A DNA stretch of 36,583 nucleotides from an uncultured Acidobacteriota bacterium (GTDB lineage Bacteria; Acidobacteriota; CAIWXX01): NCBI GenBank assembly GCA_903916735.1, contig CAIWXX010000004.1:1-36583 (forward strand), given 5' to 3'. This document shows, in pieces, positions 6,968-15,774 of the stretch (within the stretch, counting starts at the first letter, position 1; every line of letters begins with the position of its first letter). The notes under the pieces were generated by a model. It worked only from the letters and a program-made list of their open reading frames with translations, made no database searches and had not been told where the DNA came from. Both the position numbers and the translations under genes were made by a program.

Positions 6968-8887
6968 TTAAAAGCCTGCCTTTCCAATTTCGCCAAGCAC
7001 ACGTTCCAGTTCCATTTCCCTCCGCGCCGGCAATTGCGCTTTCCGACGGCATTCATCAATGATCTTCAGGGCGCTTTCGGCAGGCCAAATCTCTGGCTGA
7101 GCGATGTATTCAGGCCCGACATCATCGGCCACAAAAATCTGCTTTTCTCTCTTGGCGCTTGCAACCCAGGCATCCCATGAGGAGACGACACGTCTCTTCT
7201 TGAAGGCGGCGAGGTAAAGCATGTTGTTTGAGATGCGGTTGATCAAGGCCAGATTCCCGGCGGACCAATGAGCCACTTGCAAACTGGCATCAGGCGTGAC
7301 AAGCAGCACAGACGAAGTCGGATCCCGCGCGTAATTAATCCAGCTGTTGATATAAGCCATCGTCTGCAAAGAGTCGAGAGCAGGCATGGTCATAGGGTAG
7401 ATCTGCCCTCTTTCCGCCAAGTAACCCTGCTTTTGCAAATCACGATCCAAACCAGGTGCGCCAACCAAGATGAGGACGATGCTTCTGCTGGATTGAAGAG
7501 CCTGCAACGACGCTTTTAAACTCGTATTGGATGGATCGCCTGCGATATCAAAGCCGTCCAGAAACACTACGATCGGGAGACTTCGATTTTTCCCAATTTT
7601 CCGAAGTCGCTGGATGAGGCTGTCAAGATCAGTGCCACGTGCCGGTTGGACTCCGGATAGATCATCAATTGCCCCATGAAGACGGTCATGCAGACTCCGC
7701 GCCGTGTCGGCATACATGTCAAGATAAACCACCAACTGGGAGGGATCCAATTTGGCTGCTTCCTGGCAGCACAGCACAGTCCGTCCGCTACCAGGCAGCC
7801 CTTTGAGTATGACAATGCTGCCTGGTTGACCGAAGATCTGAGACAGTCGTTTGCCTATCGACAGAAAAGGCTCTCCCGTGTAAGGGCAATGATGAGGTTC
7901 GACATCCGTAAAAGGCTCATAGGCGAATCCAAGCACGTCAGATAGAATTCCCTTTGCGGGCCGAGGCGCCATACTCTGGATCTTGTTTCGCAGTGTCTGC
8001 GATGTTGGGCTGTTCTGGGAATCCGGCTCTCGAACGCCGGTAACCTCAGGCCCCCGGAGAATATTGCGGGCAACCAGGCTCAATTGCTGAGCGGATTCGA
8101 AACGATCAATCTGTTTCTTCGCCATGCAGCGCTGGACGATCTCGCTGCATCTGACGGGGATGGAAGCCACCACAGCACGTGGGTCCGGGGCCGGAGTGTT
8201 CAGGTGCATAAGCCTCAATTCATCGAGGTTCTTAGCATTGAAGGCTTGTTGGCCGGTCAACAAGTAGTAGTAGGTCGCGCCCAGGGAATAAATATCCGAT
8301 GCAGGGCTCGCCGGCTTGCCTTCCCAAAGCTCAGGCGCCATAAAGTAGGGAGTTCCTATCCGCAATGAGGCTGAGCTGGCCGTGACGCTCGAGTAGCTCA
8401 ACGCCATGCCAAAGTCCCCAAGCTTCACTTGACCATTTGTCGAGCACAACAAATTAGCGGGCTTAACATCCCGATGAATAATGCCACATACATGGGCTGC
8501 ATGAAGGGCTGAAGCGACCTGAGAGAGAATGTCGGTTGCCTTGTCATAAGGAAAGGGGCCGTCTTGAGAAACAATCGCCTCAATCGAACGGCCATCGATA
8601 TATTCCAGAGCGATATAACGATAGTTGCCGTGCTTGGCCACGTGATAAATCTGAACAACGCCGCTGTGGTTAATACGGGCAACGGATCGGGCTTCAGCCA
8701 GAAACCACTTTATCTGCTCCTGACTATGACTATTCTCATCCGACCAGGACAAAATCTTGACTGCGGTCGGACGCAGCAACGCCATATCACGAGCCAGGTA
8801 GACCACTCCCATCCGACCATGCCCGAGGACGCGTTCAAGTCGATAGTTACCGAGTGTCTTCCCGACAAGATCCTCTACGTTAGACAT
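6968..8887 (-). CDS. Ser/Thr protein kinase fused to an ExeA-like AAA ATPase
   Basis: The 639-residue protein starts at ATG 8887, overlapping the upstream gene's stop by 8 bp. Residues about 15-275 are a Hanks-type kinase with all key residues: Gly loop GHGRMG, K44 in AVKIL, HRD at 138-140, DFG at 158-160 and the GTPYFMAPE activation segment. After a linker with no transmembrane helix, residues about 335-600 resemble an ExeA/GspA-type ATPase: a P-loop GLPGSGRT near 370, a Walker B VVFLDGFD, and a winged C-terminal part (AYINSWINYA... AHWSAGNLALINRISNNMLYLAA) matching the ExeA 'sensor 2' region. The product is predicted to be cytoplasmic. It is probably the output kinase of the roadblock/Cache cluster, with the ATPase half possibly remodelling or switching the complex. 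The exact fusion is unfamiliar to me. Confidence 0.88.
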   Translation of the reverse strand: MSNVEDLVGKTLGNYRLERVLGHGRMGVVYLARDMALLRPTAVKILSWSDENSHSQEQIKWFLAEARSVARINHSGVVQIYHVAKHGNYRYIALEYIDGRSIEAIVSQDGPFPYDKATDILSQVASALHAAHVCGIIHRDVKPANLLCSTNGQVKLGDFGMALSYSSVTASSASLRIGTPYFMAPELWEGKPASPASDIYSLGATYYYLLTGQQAFNAKNLDELRLMHLNTPAPDPRAVVASIPVRCSEIVQRCMAKKQIDRFESAQQLSLVARNILRGPEVTGVREPDSQNSPTSQTLRNKIQSMAPRPAKGILSDVLGFAYEPFTDVEPHHCPYTGEPFLSIGKRLSQIFGQPGSIVILKGLPGSGRTVLCCQEAAKLDPSQLVVYLDMYADTARSLHDRLHGAIDDLSGVQPARGTDLDSLIQRLRKIGKNRSLPIVVFLDGFDIAGDPSNTSLKASLQALQSSRSIVLILVGAPGLDRDLQKQGYLAERGQIYPMTMPALDSLQTMAYINSWINYARDPTSSVLLVTPDASLQVAHWSAGNLALINRISNNMLYLAAFKKRRVVSSWDAWVASAKREKQIFVADDVGPEYIAQPEIWPAESALKIIDECRRKAQLPARREMELERVLGEIGKAGF

Positions 8888-10940
8888 TGACAGGTACACC
8901 CTCTTCACTATTTCGGCTTTCTTCATCGATTTCTTTATACCATTGTAAGACAGCCATCTGGGGATCCAGCGAAATCTCAATCTCATCAGAATCAGTTTTG
9001 GCAGTCGTCTCTGAGTGAAACACAAAACTACCATCCATCCAACTCAGTAGAACACGGATCGCTTTGTATGACTGCTCGGTTAATGCCTTCTTGACGAATT
9101 CGGGATCGACAAAGCCTTTGTCGACGAGCAGAGTGCCCATCGGACGATTCGACGAGCCGGATTTTTGAACGTCGATAGCGGATGAGAGTTGGGCCGCGGT
9201 GATCAGACCCTGGCGGAGAAGAATATCTCCGATGTTTTCCGTACCAGGGGCCGCAGCGCCTGTGATGATGCCATCCCTGAGATGAATCGCGCCGATGCCC
9301 CCCTTCGTGCTGCAGACCAACATGCCTGTGCGGCCGCCCGCTCTTAACATAAGGAGCAAATCCGGGACCGAAAAAAGCTGAAGCTCACCGGAGAAACCGC
9401 TTTCGCCCTTCTTGATCTCCATCACCTCGTGTCTCGAGGTCATTTCAGCCCGAGTGACCTGAGGCGATTCATGGATGTCGTTGGTTCGAGCACCCGTCGC
9501 TCGTGGCCCTGTGGACGCAGCATCGACGGCTGCCCGTAATCTCGCTCCAATATGTTCATTATGAGATTCCACGTTTGCCAGGCAGCCCAACCCCAGCAAA
9601 ACGGGTGATTGTAGATCTGGCGATAAATCGCGATCAGCTAGAGCGTGAAACTGGAGATGTGCCTGATCGAATCGCGAGGAGCCGAATAGTTTCCATGCCA
9701 ATGCCAGGCGGAGTGGCATCGCATCAGGAACCCTTTCTACCAATTTCTCGAACAGCTGGATATTTTCATCGGTGGGGGGCGCTTCCAATAGCTGAAGATA
9801 TTCATTGGCAGCTTCGATTGTGAGATCGCCCCGTCGAATCATCTCCAGCAACTGCTGCTCTCTCGCAATCTCAGGCAGACAGGGATCCTGTTTCAGCATC
9901 GGGCTGATGAGGCTTTCCGCTTCATCGACATCCCGACGCCTAAGGGCCTGGCGAGCCAGGTAAATCGTCGGGACGGCCCATGATGGGCTGAGCCTTCTGG
10001 CCTCTCGAGCGGCACGGATACATTCTTCGATATTTCCTCTGGCTTCGTGAATGCGGGCCTCAGTCAGCCATGTCGTGGCTTGGATTCGCTCATCTCCACA
10101 GGCGTCAAAGAACTTGCGGCCAGATTGCAGGGTACTTAAAGCCTTATCATAATCCTTGTCAAAGAAAGTGATCTCAGCCAGCGTGCATAGACTCACTGAT
10201 ATCGCTTCTGCATCGAGTGTCGACGCCAGCTCGACGGCAGAGAAGGCCGATTTCAGCGCACCATTCAAAGCGCCGCAGCTGGTCAGCGCACGAGCACACC
10301 AAATCTGGGCGACCCATCGCAAAGAAGCGTCAATCTCCTTTGATTTGGCAATATGCTGAAGTCGGTTGGCACAAGAACGATTACCGCCATTAAGAATGCC
10401 CGAAATATTCTCCACCAGGTTGAGAAGAGCGCCTTCAAAACTATCACTTTCGTTGGGATTTTGGATCCGATCCAGTTCGACGATTTGCTTCCCGAGATCT
10501 GCGGCCGAGACCACCCTGCCTTGGATCAGCAATTGCCGAACCATCCTCAGCATCTCAGATCGGTCCGACTTCTTCTCAGCCTCCCGGCCTTGTTGCGCAA
10601 TCTCAGGATTGTCAGGTGCATCAATCCCCCATTGAACAGCATCTAACGCTTCCATGATGGGTCCGATAGGGCTTTGAGGTTTGACGGCCACGGTCGCCAG
10701 CATTCCGTTGCTCCGAGCCATGAGGTAAGAGATGCGACGCTCAGAGAGCATTGCTTTTTTCATTTGACCAAGGCCCAACGATTCGCCGGCGAGGTTCAAC
10801 CGGTCGGCGATTGATGCCATAACTCCAGCCAGAAGTTCCTGATCAATTGGGCCAATGCTCGATTTGCATGCGCCCTTGTCATCACAGACGACGCCCCCAA
10901 TGATTCCTGGCACGCTATCGAGGAGTTTGGAAAGATTCAT
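8880..10940 (-). CDS. Roadblock-TPR-PATAN (DUF4388) scaffold protein
   Basis: The protein has 686 residues; ATG 10940 follows CAGGAG closely. Residues 1-105 form a roadblock-like domain (LLDSVPGIIGGVVCDDKGACKSS, then a helix and strands ending in VAVKPQSPIGPIMEALD). Residues about 130-470 are a helical repeat region of TPR type, with many A-x-x-x-Y/L-x-x-A-L patterns such as EAISVSLCTLAEITFFDKDYDKALSTL (split over two helices). Residues about 510-680 form a PATAN/DUF4388 domain (FSGELQLFSVPDLLLMLRAGGRTG, GAIHLRDGIITGA), including the inserted GDILLRQGLITAAQL-type helix pair shared with the MshEN fold. It is the first gene of the cluster, probably a scaffold connecting roadblock dimers with the kinase encoded by the overlapping next gene. 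Confidence 0.87.
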   Translation of the reverse strand: MNLSKLLDSVPGIIGGVVCDDKGACKSSIGPIDQELLAGVMASIADRLNLAGESLGLGQMKKAMLSERRISYLMARSNGMLATVAVKPQSPIGPIMEALDAVQWGIDAPDNPEIAQQGREAEKKSDRSEMLRMVRQLLIQGRVVSAADLGKQIVELDRIQNPNESDSFEGALLNLVENISGILNGGNRSCANRLQHIAKSKEIDASLRWVAQIWCARALTSCGALNGALKSAFSAVELASTLDAEAISVSLCTLAEITFFDKDYDKALSTLQSGRKFFDACGDERIQATTWLTEARIHEARGNIEECIRAAREARRLSPSWAVPTIYLARQALRRRDVDEAESLISPMLKQDPCLPEIAREQQLLEMIRRGDLTIEAANEYLQLLEAPPTDENIQLFEKLVERVPDAMPLRLALAWKLFGSSRFDQAHLQFHALADRDLSPDLQSPVLLGLGCLANVESHNEHIGARLRAAVDAASTGPRATGARTNDIHESPQVTRAEMTSRHEVMEIKKGESGFSGELQLFSVPDLLLMLRAGGRTGMLVCSTKGGIGAIHLRDGIITGAAAPGTENIGDILLRQGLITAAQLSSAIDVQKSGSSNRPMGTLLVDKGFVDPEFVKKALTEQSYKAIRVLLSWMDGSFVFHSETTAKTDSDEIEISLDPQMAVLQWYKEIDEESRNSEEGVPVNV

Positions 10941-11041
10941 AGCTCCTGCTGACCTCTAGAGGAGATAGGCCCGCGTACTACCCTGCCGAACGCATTTCAT
11001 TGCGTTTTCGTGGTGGTTAATAAAAAGCGGCCAGGGTCTCT

Positions 11042-11070
11042 TTTATATAATACAAATTATGTAACGTCAA
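11042..11070 (-). promoter_or_regulatory. Sigma70-type promoter of the roadblock/kinase cluster
   Basis: On the minus strand a -35 box TTGACG (11065-11070) and a -10 box TATAAA (11042-11047) are separated by exactly 17 bp. Transcription would begin near 11035, leaving a leader of about 95 nt before ATG 10940. The leader contains a 6-bp hairpin, AACGCA/TGCGTT with a 6-nt loop, near 10990-11010. This is the best promoter match in the window and marks the start of the 10940-to-2302 cluster. Confidence 0.65.
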
Positions 11071-11207
11071 GCAATGTGAAATGGAAATGATATCGCATCT
11101 CACACCCAGGCAGGCCGATCGACATCCTGCGATTTGAGTCGAATTTTGGTCACTGTTCCCACTTTGCAAAACCTGCATTTGAAAACGTCGAAATCTTCCA
11201 GACATAA

Positions 11208-11235
11208 TTGAAGTCTGCAAGTGAGCGGGTATTAT
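11208..11235 (+). promoter_or_regulatory. Probable promoter of the MoxR operon
   Basis: A TTGAAG hexamer (11208-11213) and TATTAT (11230-11235) are spaced 16 bp apart, 38 bp upstream of the moxR-like start. It is divergent from the promoter at 11042-11070, with about 140 bp between the two -35 regions. An AGGAG at about 11254 lies 16 nt from the ATG, too far for a standard ribosome binding site. Confidence 0.4.
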
Positions 11236-11272
11236 ATGATGGGGGGTTGATAGGAGAAATAATCAAAACGAC

Positions 11273-12223
11273 ATGGATCATCGAGAAGCACGGAATAAAC
11301 TCCAGATTCTGATCACCAACATTGAATCCGTCATCCGCGGCAAACGGCAGGTCATTGAAGCGGCCGTTGCCACTCTTCTCGGGCGCGGCCACCTTTTGAT
11401 TGAAGATGTTCCCGGCATCGGCAAGACGATGCTCGGCTCAGCCCTCGCGAAGTCGATTTCAGCCACCTTCCACCGCATCCAATTCACATCGGATCTCTTG
11501 CCCAGCGACATCCTCGGTGTCACCGTTTTTAATCAGCAGAAATCGGCTTTCGAATTCAAAGCCGGCCCCATTTTCTCCAATATTGTCCTCGCCGATGAAA
11601 TCAACCGAACGACCCCCAAGACCCAGAGCGCACTTCTTGAAGCGATGTCCGACACACAAGTCTCAGTTGACAGCCGGACCTATCCTCTCCCGCTCCCCTT
11701 CATGGTGATCGCCACTCAGAATCCGTCTGAACACCATGGAACATTTCCACTGCCCGAATCCCAGCTCGACCGGTTTCACCTGCAGATCCAGATCGGCTAT
11801 CCTGAATCGGAAGATGAGAAACAGATCGTCCTCTCCCAGATATCGGTGCATCCAATCGATACGCTGCGGCCGGTTCTGACAACGCAGGAAGTGGTCGCCA
11901 TGCAGGAGCTGGTCAAGAGAGTGACTGTCGAAGAGACACTGCTGGATTACATGATGTCGATAGTGCGTGAAACGCGGGCCAGCAGCACATTTTTACTTGG
12001 CGTCAGTCCTCGGGGCTCGATCATCCTCTATCATGCCTGCCAGGCTCGTGCCGTTGTCATGGGGCGCAGTTATGTAACGCCGGATGATGTCAAGGCGATG
12101 GCCATGCCGGCTCTCGCTCATCGTGTCGTCATGCAATCGAGATACGGGAGTGAGCGCGAGCGACGCGAGGCGGCGGAAAACGAGATCGAGAGGATTCTCG
12201 GTCGAATCCCAGTGCCACTGTGA
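11273..12223 (+). CDS. MoxR-family AAA+ ATPase
   Basis: The protein has 316 residues. It shows the MoxR layout: Walker A DVPGIGKT at residues 45-52, Walker B VLADEINR near 107-114, then KTQSALLEAM, a sensor-1 IATQNP, the MoxR signature GTFPLPESQLDRF, and a C-terminal lid with GVSPRGSIILYHACQARA and a sensor-2 region. No in-frame alternative start lies between the upstream stop and this ATG. MoxR ATPases act as chaperones for metal-cofactor or cell-envelope proteins. They are routinely encoded with DUF58 and transglutaminase genes, exactly as here: the stop overlaps the next start by 4 bp (GTGA). The specific client is unknown. Confidence 0.95.
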   Translation: MDHREARNKLQILITNIESVIRGKRQVIEAAVATLLGRGHLLIEDVPGIGKTMLGSALAKSISATFHRIQFTSDLLPSDILGVTVFNQQKSAFEFKAGPIFSNIVLADEINRTTPKTQSALLEAMSDTQVSVDSRTYPLPLPFMVIATQNPSEHHGTFPLPESQLDRFHLQIQIGYPESEDEKQIVLSQISVHPIDTLRPVLTTQEVVAMQELVKRVTVEETLLDYMMSIVRETRASSTFLLGVSPRGSIILYHACQARAVVMGRSYVTPDDVKAMAMPALAHRVVMQSRYGSERERREAAENEIERILGRIPVPL

Positions 12224-13275
12224 GATGGATGCCGCGCGGAAACCGGATCCGGCCGACTTCATTTGGTATTTGGTTCATCGTGATGACACTCGTCATCGGG
12301 TTGGCCGCCGTCAATACCGGCAATAATCTCCTCATTTTGAATTTCTCCCTGATGCTGTCGACGTTGCTGGTTTCGGGAATCGTCAGCCGTGCGGCTATGA
12401 GACGCCTCACCATGACCCGGCGCACACCATCAACAATCTATGCCGGCACACCCTTCACTGAAGCTGTCACCGTCTCGAATAGAAAGCGCCTCTATCCTTC
12501 CGTGTCGCTTCGAATAAGGACGGCCATTGCGACCAGTTCAGTTCATGTCTCTTATGTCCCGCCTCGAGGAACACGGACGTTCATTTTGGAAGGCCTCTAT
12601 CCGAGGCGCGGCCGGTTCAAGCTCGAGCAACTGGAACTCTCCAGCCTTTATCCCTTCGGCTTTTTCGAAAGACATCGGTTGCAGATGAACGACGAAACCG
12701 TGACGGTTTTCCCGCACGTTGAACGTATTCTGCCTTTTTTTCCGGAGCGCCGTGGCGGAACGGGAGACAATGCATCACTTTTTAAAGGAGAGGGAGAAGA
12801 TCTTTACCAGATCAGGGAATACACTTCGGGCGAAAATTCGCGATTGATTGACTGGAAGGCGACGAGCCGGGTTGGTAAGCTCATGGCTCGCGATTTTCAT
12901 CAGAACGCCGATCTGAGAATCACAGTCATCATCGATGCATCGGCCGGCAAGCGCCTGGAAGTCGAAGCGCTTGAACGCGAAATCTCGCTTGCCGCATCGA
13001 TGATCGACTACTTCCACCGCCATCAGTGGGTGTACCGGCTCATCACCACCAACGGCATGGTTCCCTTCGGCGATGGGCCACTCCAGTATCGCGATGCGCT
13101 CACTCACCTTGCATTCCTGCCTGTCTGCGAGCCTTCGGCGGGAATGTCCTTCTGCAAGAAATTGGCAGGGCTGGACACTCACAATTCAATCGCCATCTAT
13201 TTTACGGTTCGTGGAACGGCTCTTGATCTCCCTGTCAAGGCATACCGAGTTCTTCATGCGGAGTCACATGCATGA
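12220..13275 (+). CDS. DUF58 (VWA-like) membrane-anchored protein
   Basis: This 351-residue protein starts at GTG 12220, which overlaps the moxR stop; ATG 12229 is a possible alternative. Two N-terminal membrane helices (about residues 13-50, FGIWFIVMTLVIGLAAVN and LLILNFSLMLSTLLVSGIV) are followed by a beta-rich domain. The DUF58 signature comes next: EDLYQIREYTSGENSRLIDWKATSR, split around residues 190-215, then LMARDFHQNADLRITVIIDAS, which begins a VWA-like fold (D-x-S in place of D-x-S-x-S). DUF58 proteins are coupled to MoxR ATPases and probably bind metal or partner proteins at the cytoplasmic face. It ends 51 bp before the transglutaminase gene. Confidence 0.92.
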   Translation: MRWMPRGNRIRPTSFGIWFIVMTLVIGLAAVNTGNNLLILNFSLMLSTLLVSGIVSRAAMRRLTMTRRTPSTIYAGTPFTEAVTVSNRKRLYPSVSLRIRTAIATSSVHVSYVPPRGTRTFILEGLYPRRGRFKLEQLELSSLYPFGFFERHRLQMNDETVTVFPHVERILPFFPERRGGTGDNASLFKGEGEDLYQIREYTSGENSRLIDWKATSRVGKLMARDFHQNADLRITVIIDASAGKRLEVEALEREISLAASMIDYFHRHQWVYRLITTNGMVPFGDGPLQYRDALTHLAFLPVCEPSAGMSFCKKLAGLDTHNSIAIYFTVRGTALDLPVKAYRVLHAESHA

Positions 13276-13326
13276 AGAGGCCTCGATAACAAGGTTATTT
13301 TTGGTTGCTCAGACTCTTCTTGCCGA

Positions 13327-15426
13327 ATGCAGAAGCCTAGCGGTGCTCAGATGTTTCTGAAACAGTTCACCGCGGCTACCAAAGTTGGCTCCATCGCAGA
13401 CCCTCTTTTGCTGGTATTTTGCCTGATTTCAGCCACGACGCTTTTCGCAACATCAGCAGCGCAATTCCTGCTCCAAGCCGCTCTCTATGTCCCTCTGTTT
13501 CTTGTGGCTGTCGATCGGCAATATCTTCTATCACGGCAGATCTTTTTCCGCCGGATGTGGAATATCCTCTCACTCGCTTACCTGCCACTCCTGATCCTCG
13601 ATTTCAGGATGAGCGGTGAAATCTTGCATCCCGTCGCACGACTGCTGTTCTTCATTCAGCTTGCCAAGCTTTATGATCGGCATGCTCCTCGAGACCGGAT
13701 CCTGCTCATCCTCATCTCCTTTTTTCAGATTCTCGCCGCCTCAGTCCTGACGACCGAGGCTGAGATCCTGTTCGGCATCCTTTTATTCATCTGGATGGCC
13801 TTTGCTCTGCTCATGACACATTCACTCCTGAAGGACGGCGGCGAATCATCGCCCCGTCCACCGCTCTTCTCCCTCGCTGCATTACTGACTGTGGCTGTCA
13901 GCATCATCTCTCTCGGCATTTTTTTCCTGATCCCTCGCCTGAACACAGGATACCTGCATGGAATACCGACAGGAGCGTCACAGATATCCGGGTTTTCCGA
14001 GCAAATGGATTTGGACCAGGCAGGATTGATCAGAAAAGATTCCTCAATCGTCATGCGCGTGCGAAGGTTGGATGGCGAAGGGCCACTCGATACTCCCATC
14101 TATTGGCGAGGGATCGCTTACAGCACATATGATGGCCGGCAATGGCTGAAATCATCGAAATCTCATTCTCCCCAAAGAACTGATGATAATAAATATCAGA
14201 TCAGTGCACCGAGGGCTGGGGGGAAATGCTATCGATTCGAATTCGTCGTGGAACCGATGGATTCCGATGTTGTATTCGCGGCCGGTCGAGCCCTATCGTT
14301 GGAAGGGCGTTTCTTTTGGCTCGTCTTGGACGACAATCATTCCCTTTACTCGCGATATCAACGCTATTATCGCGTCTCCTACATCGAGGAGGCCGAGTTC
14401 AGACCGCTCCCGGAAAACATAACAGACTCGGAGACAGTCACCGACCTCTCTCTCGCTCTACCTCCCAACGAAGACCGGTTGGTGACGCTGGCAGAGGAGA
14501 TCACGCACGGAGCTCGGAATAAATACGACGCTTGTAGAAAAATCGAGCATTTTCTCCGCACACGCTATGCGTATACGCTGGACATCAAGCGCGATCAGTC
14601 AATGACGGCGGTGGATGATTTTCTTTTCAATCAAAAAAGAGGCCACTGCGAGTTTTTTGCGACATCCATGGCACTCCTCTGCCGGGCTGCAGGGATCCCC
14701 GCTCGCGTCGTCTCGGGATTTCTCGAGGGTGAGTTCAACGAAATAGGGAATTTTTATATCGTGCGCCAGGAAAACGCCCACGCCTGGGTCGAAGCCTATT
14801 TTCCTCAGCAAGGCTGGCTTCAATTCGATCCATCCCCGGTGGATGTGGAATCCGCTTTCAATGCGCAGATCAGTTTCTTGGAGAGGATTCGCGGCTACTG
14901 GGATTCCTACAAGTTGCTCTTTGACCAGTACATACTCACGTACAATTTATGGGATCAGTTTAACGCGGTCATTGAACTTGCCGATTTTTCTCGGCGAACG
15001 AAGGTGCTGCTCAGCCAAGCCCTCACATCCCTAAAAGAGAGATTCTCACGTGTCGGGATGAACCTGAGCGGATCACGAGGATGGGTTGTCTCATGCACTC
15101 TCCTTATCGCAATCTACCTTTTGATCCGGTTGAGACGGTCAGGGTGGGCACATATCGCCCTCGGCCGGACGGCGGGTCAAAAGCGACATCAGAGTCACGT
15201 TATACACGCATACGAACATTTCCTCAGAGCAGCGGCCAGTCGGGGATTCCATAAAAACGTCAATGAAACGCCACTCGAATTTACAATGCAATTCACATCG
15301 GAACGAAGGGAGCTTTGCCGGGAACTTACCGAGCTTTACTACTCGGCGCGATTCGGCAATCAGGGGCTCTATCGGGTCGAAGAGAAGATACGGAAATTGG
15401 CGAAACGCGTGTTGGAATCACAATAA
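13327..15426 (+). CDS. TgpA-like transglutaminase family membrane protein
   Basis: The protein has 699 residues. The start is taken at ATG 13327, but an ATG at 13351 (MFLKQF) is equally possible and neither has a strong ribosome binding site. An N-terminal block of about six membrane helices (residues 20-205, DUF3488 type) is followed by a large extracytoplasmic part. This contains a transglutaminase core with the catalytic triad: Cys in GHCEFFATSMALLC, His in ENAHAWVEAYF and Asp in LQFDPSPVD. One more helix (about 582-602, VVSCTLLIAIYLLIRL) leads to a cytoplasmic DUF4129-like tail (HAYEHFLRAAASRGF... ETPLEF). TgpA-type proteins are periplasm-facing and linked to envelope integrity. The MoxR-DUF58-transglutaminase order is classical for this system. 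Confidence 0.93.
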   Translation: MQKPSGAQMFLKQFTAATKVGSIADPLLLVFCLISATTLFATSAAQFLLQAALYVPLFLVAVDRQYLLSRQIFFRRMWNILSLAYLPLLILDFRMSGEILHPVARLLFFIQLAKLYDRHAPRDRILLILISFFQILAASVLTTEAEILFGILLFIWMAFALLMTHSLLKDGGESSPRPPLFSLAALLTVAVSIISLGIFFLIPRLNTGYLHGIPTGASQISGFSEQMDLDQAGLIRKDSSIVMRVRRLDGEGPLDTPIYWRGIAYSTYDGRQWLKSSKSHSPQRTDDNKYQISAPRAGGKCYRFEFVVEPMDSDVVFAAGRALSLEGRFFWLVLDDNHSLYSRYQRYYRVSYIEEAEFRPLPENITDSETVTDLSLALPPNEDRLVTLAEEITHGARNKYDACRKIEHFLRTRYAYTLDIKRDQSMTAVDDFLFNQKRGHCEFFATSMALLCRAAGIPARVVSGFLEGEFNEIGNFYIVRQENAHAWVEAYFPQQGWLQFDPSPVDVESAFNAQISFLERIRGYWDSYKLLFDQYILTYNLWDQFNAVIELADFSRRTKVLLSQALTSLKERFSRVGMNLSGSRGWVVSCTLLIAIYLLIRLRRSGWAHIALGRTAGQKRHQSHVIHAYEHFLRAAASRGFHKNVNETPLEFTMQFTSERRELCRELTELYYSARFGNQGLYRVEEKIRKLAKRVLESQ

Positions 15427-15459
15427 GAAAATGGCTCCCACCGGGATCGACGGGAGCCA
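15421..15459 (-). terminator. Intrinsic terminator (minus strand)
   Basis: There is a perfect 8-bp stem, TGGCTCCC (15432-15439) with GGGAGCCA (15452-15459), and a 12-nt loop. Read on the minus strand it is followed directly by TTTTCTTATT, a normal intrinsic terminator layout. It lies 17 bp past the stop of the outer-membrane barrel remnant at 15476-15637, and its T-tract overlaps the last codons of the transglutaminase gene on the other strand. Confidence 0.75.
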
Positions 15460-15475
15460 CAGATGCACGGTCGCT

Positions 15476-15637
15476 TCAAAAATAATAATGAAACCCGACC
15501 GTGTCAAAATTGAACGTTCGTATTGTCTGGAAACCCCATTGTGTGTCACTTGTTCCATCACCGACCAAACGCTCGCGCTGTGCGATCTCAACTCCATACC
15601 CCACGCTGAGGGAGTACAAAACCACTCGACTCCAAGA
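15476..15637 (-). pseudogene. C-terminal remnant of an outer-membrane beta-barrel protein
   Basis: A 53-codon minus-strand frame has no start codon of its own; an in-frame TGA precedes it. It has alternating hydrophobic/polar strands: VVLYSLSVGYGVEIAQ, then DTQWGFQTIRTFNFDT and the ending VGFHYYF followed by stop. A terminal aromatic residue after such a strand is the hallmark of barrel insertion signals. Just upstream, a different frame reads ADLGVEW, which would join naturally to this one, so a frameshift near 15615 is likely. The intrinsic terminator at 15421-15459 sits at the right place for the original gene. No intact upstream part exists, because the isochorismatase gene begins within about 140 bp. 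I read it as a decayed gene end. Confidence 0.6.
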
Positions 15638-15774
15638 TCAGCCGTCTGAGAAGCCGAGGGGCGGAGGCAGGGAGATGAGCGGACTCCTCTGTTCCTCAGC
15701 CGGCACAAAAAGAAAAGAGCTTCAATGACCGCTGAGAGGTTTCTGGATCAGAACATCCCGCAATGATGTGGCTA

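Noticed and set aside
2302-10940. MglA/MglB polarity system
   Set aside because: Several MglB-like roadblock domains are present, but no Ras-like GTPase with G1-G5 motifs is encoded here.
15418-15708. 96-codon minus-strand open frame
   Set aside because: The barrel-like frame at 15476-15637 explains the same DNA better; only its short ADLGVEW part seems to derive from the original gene.
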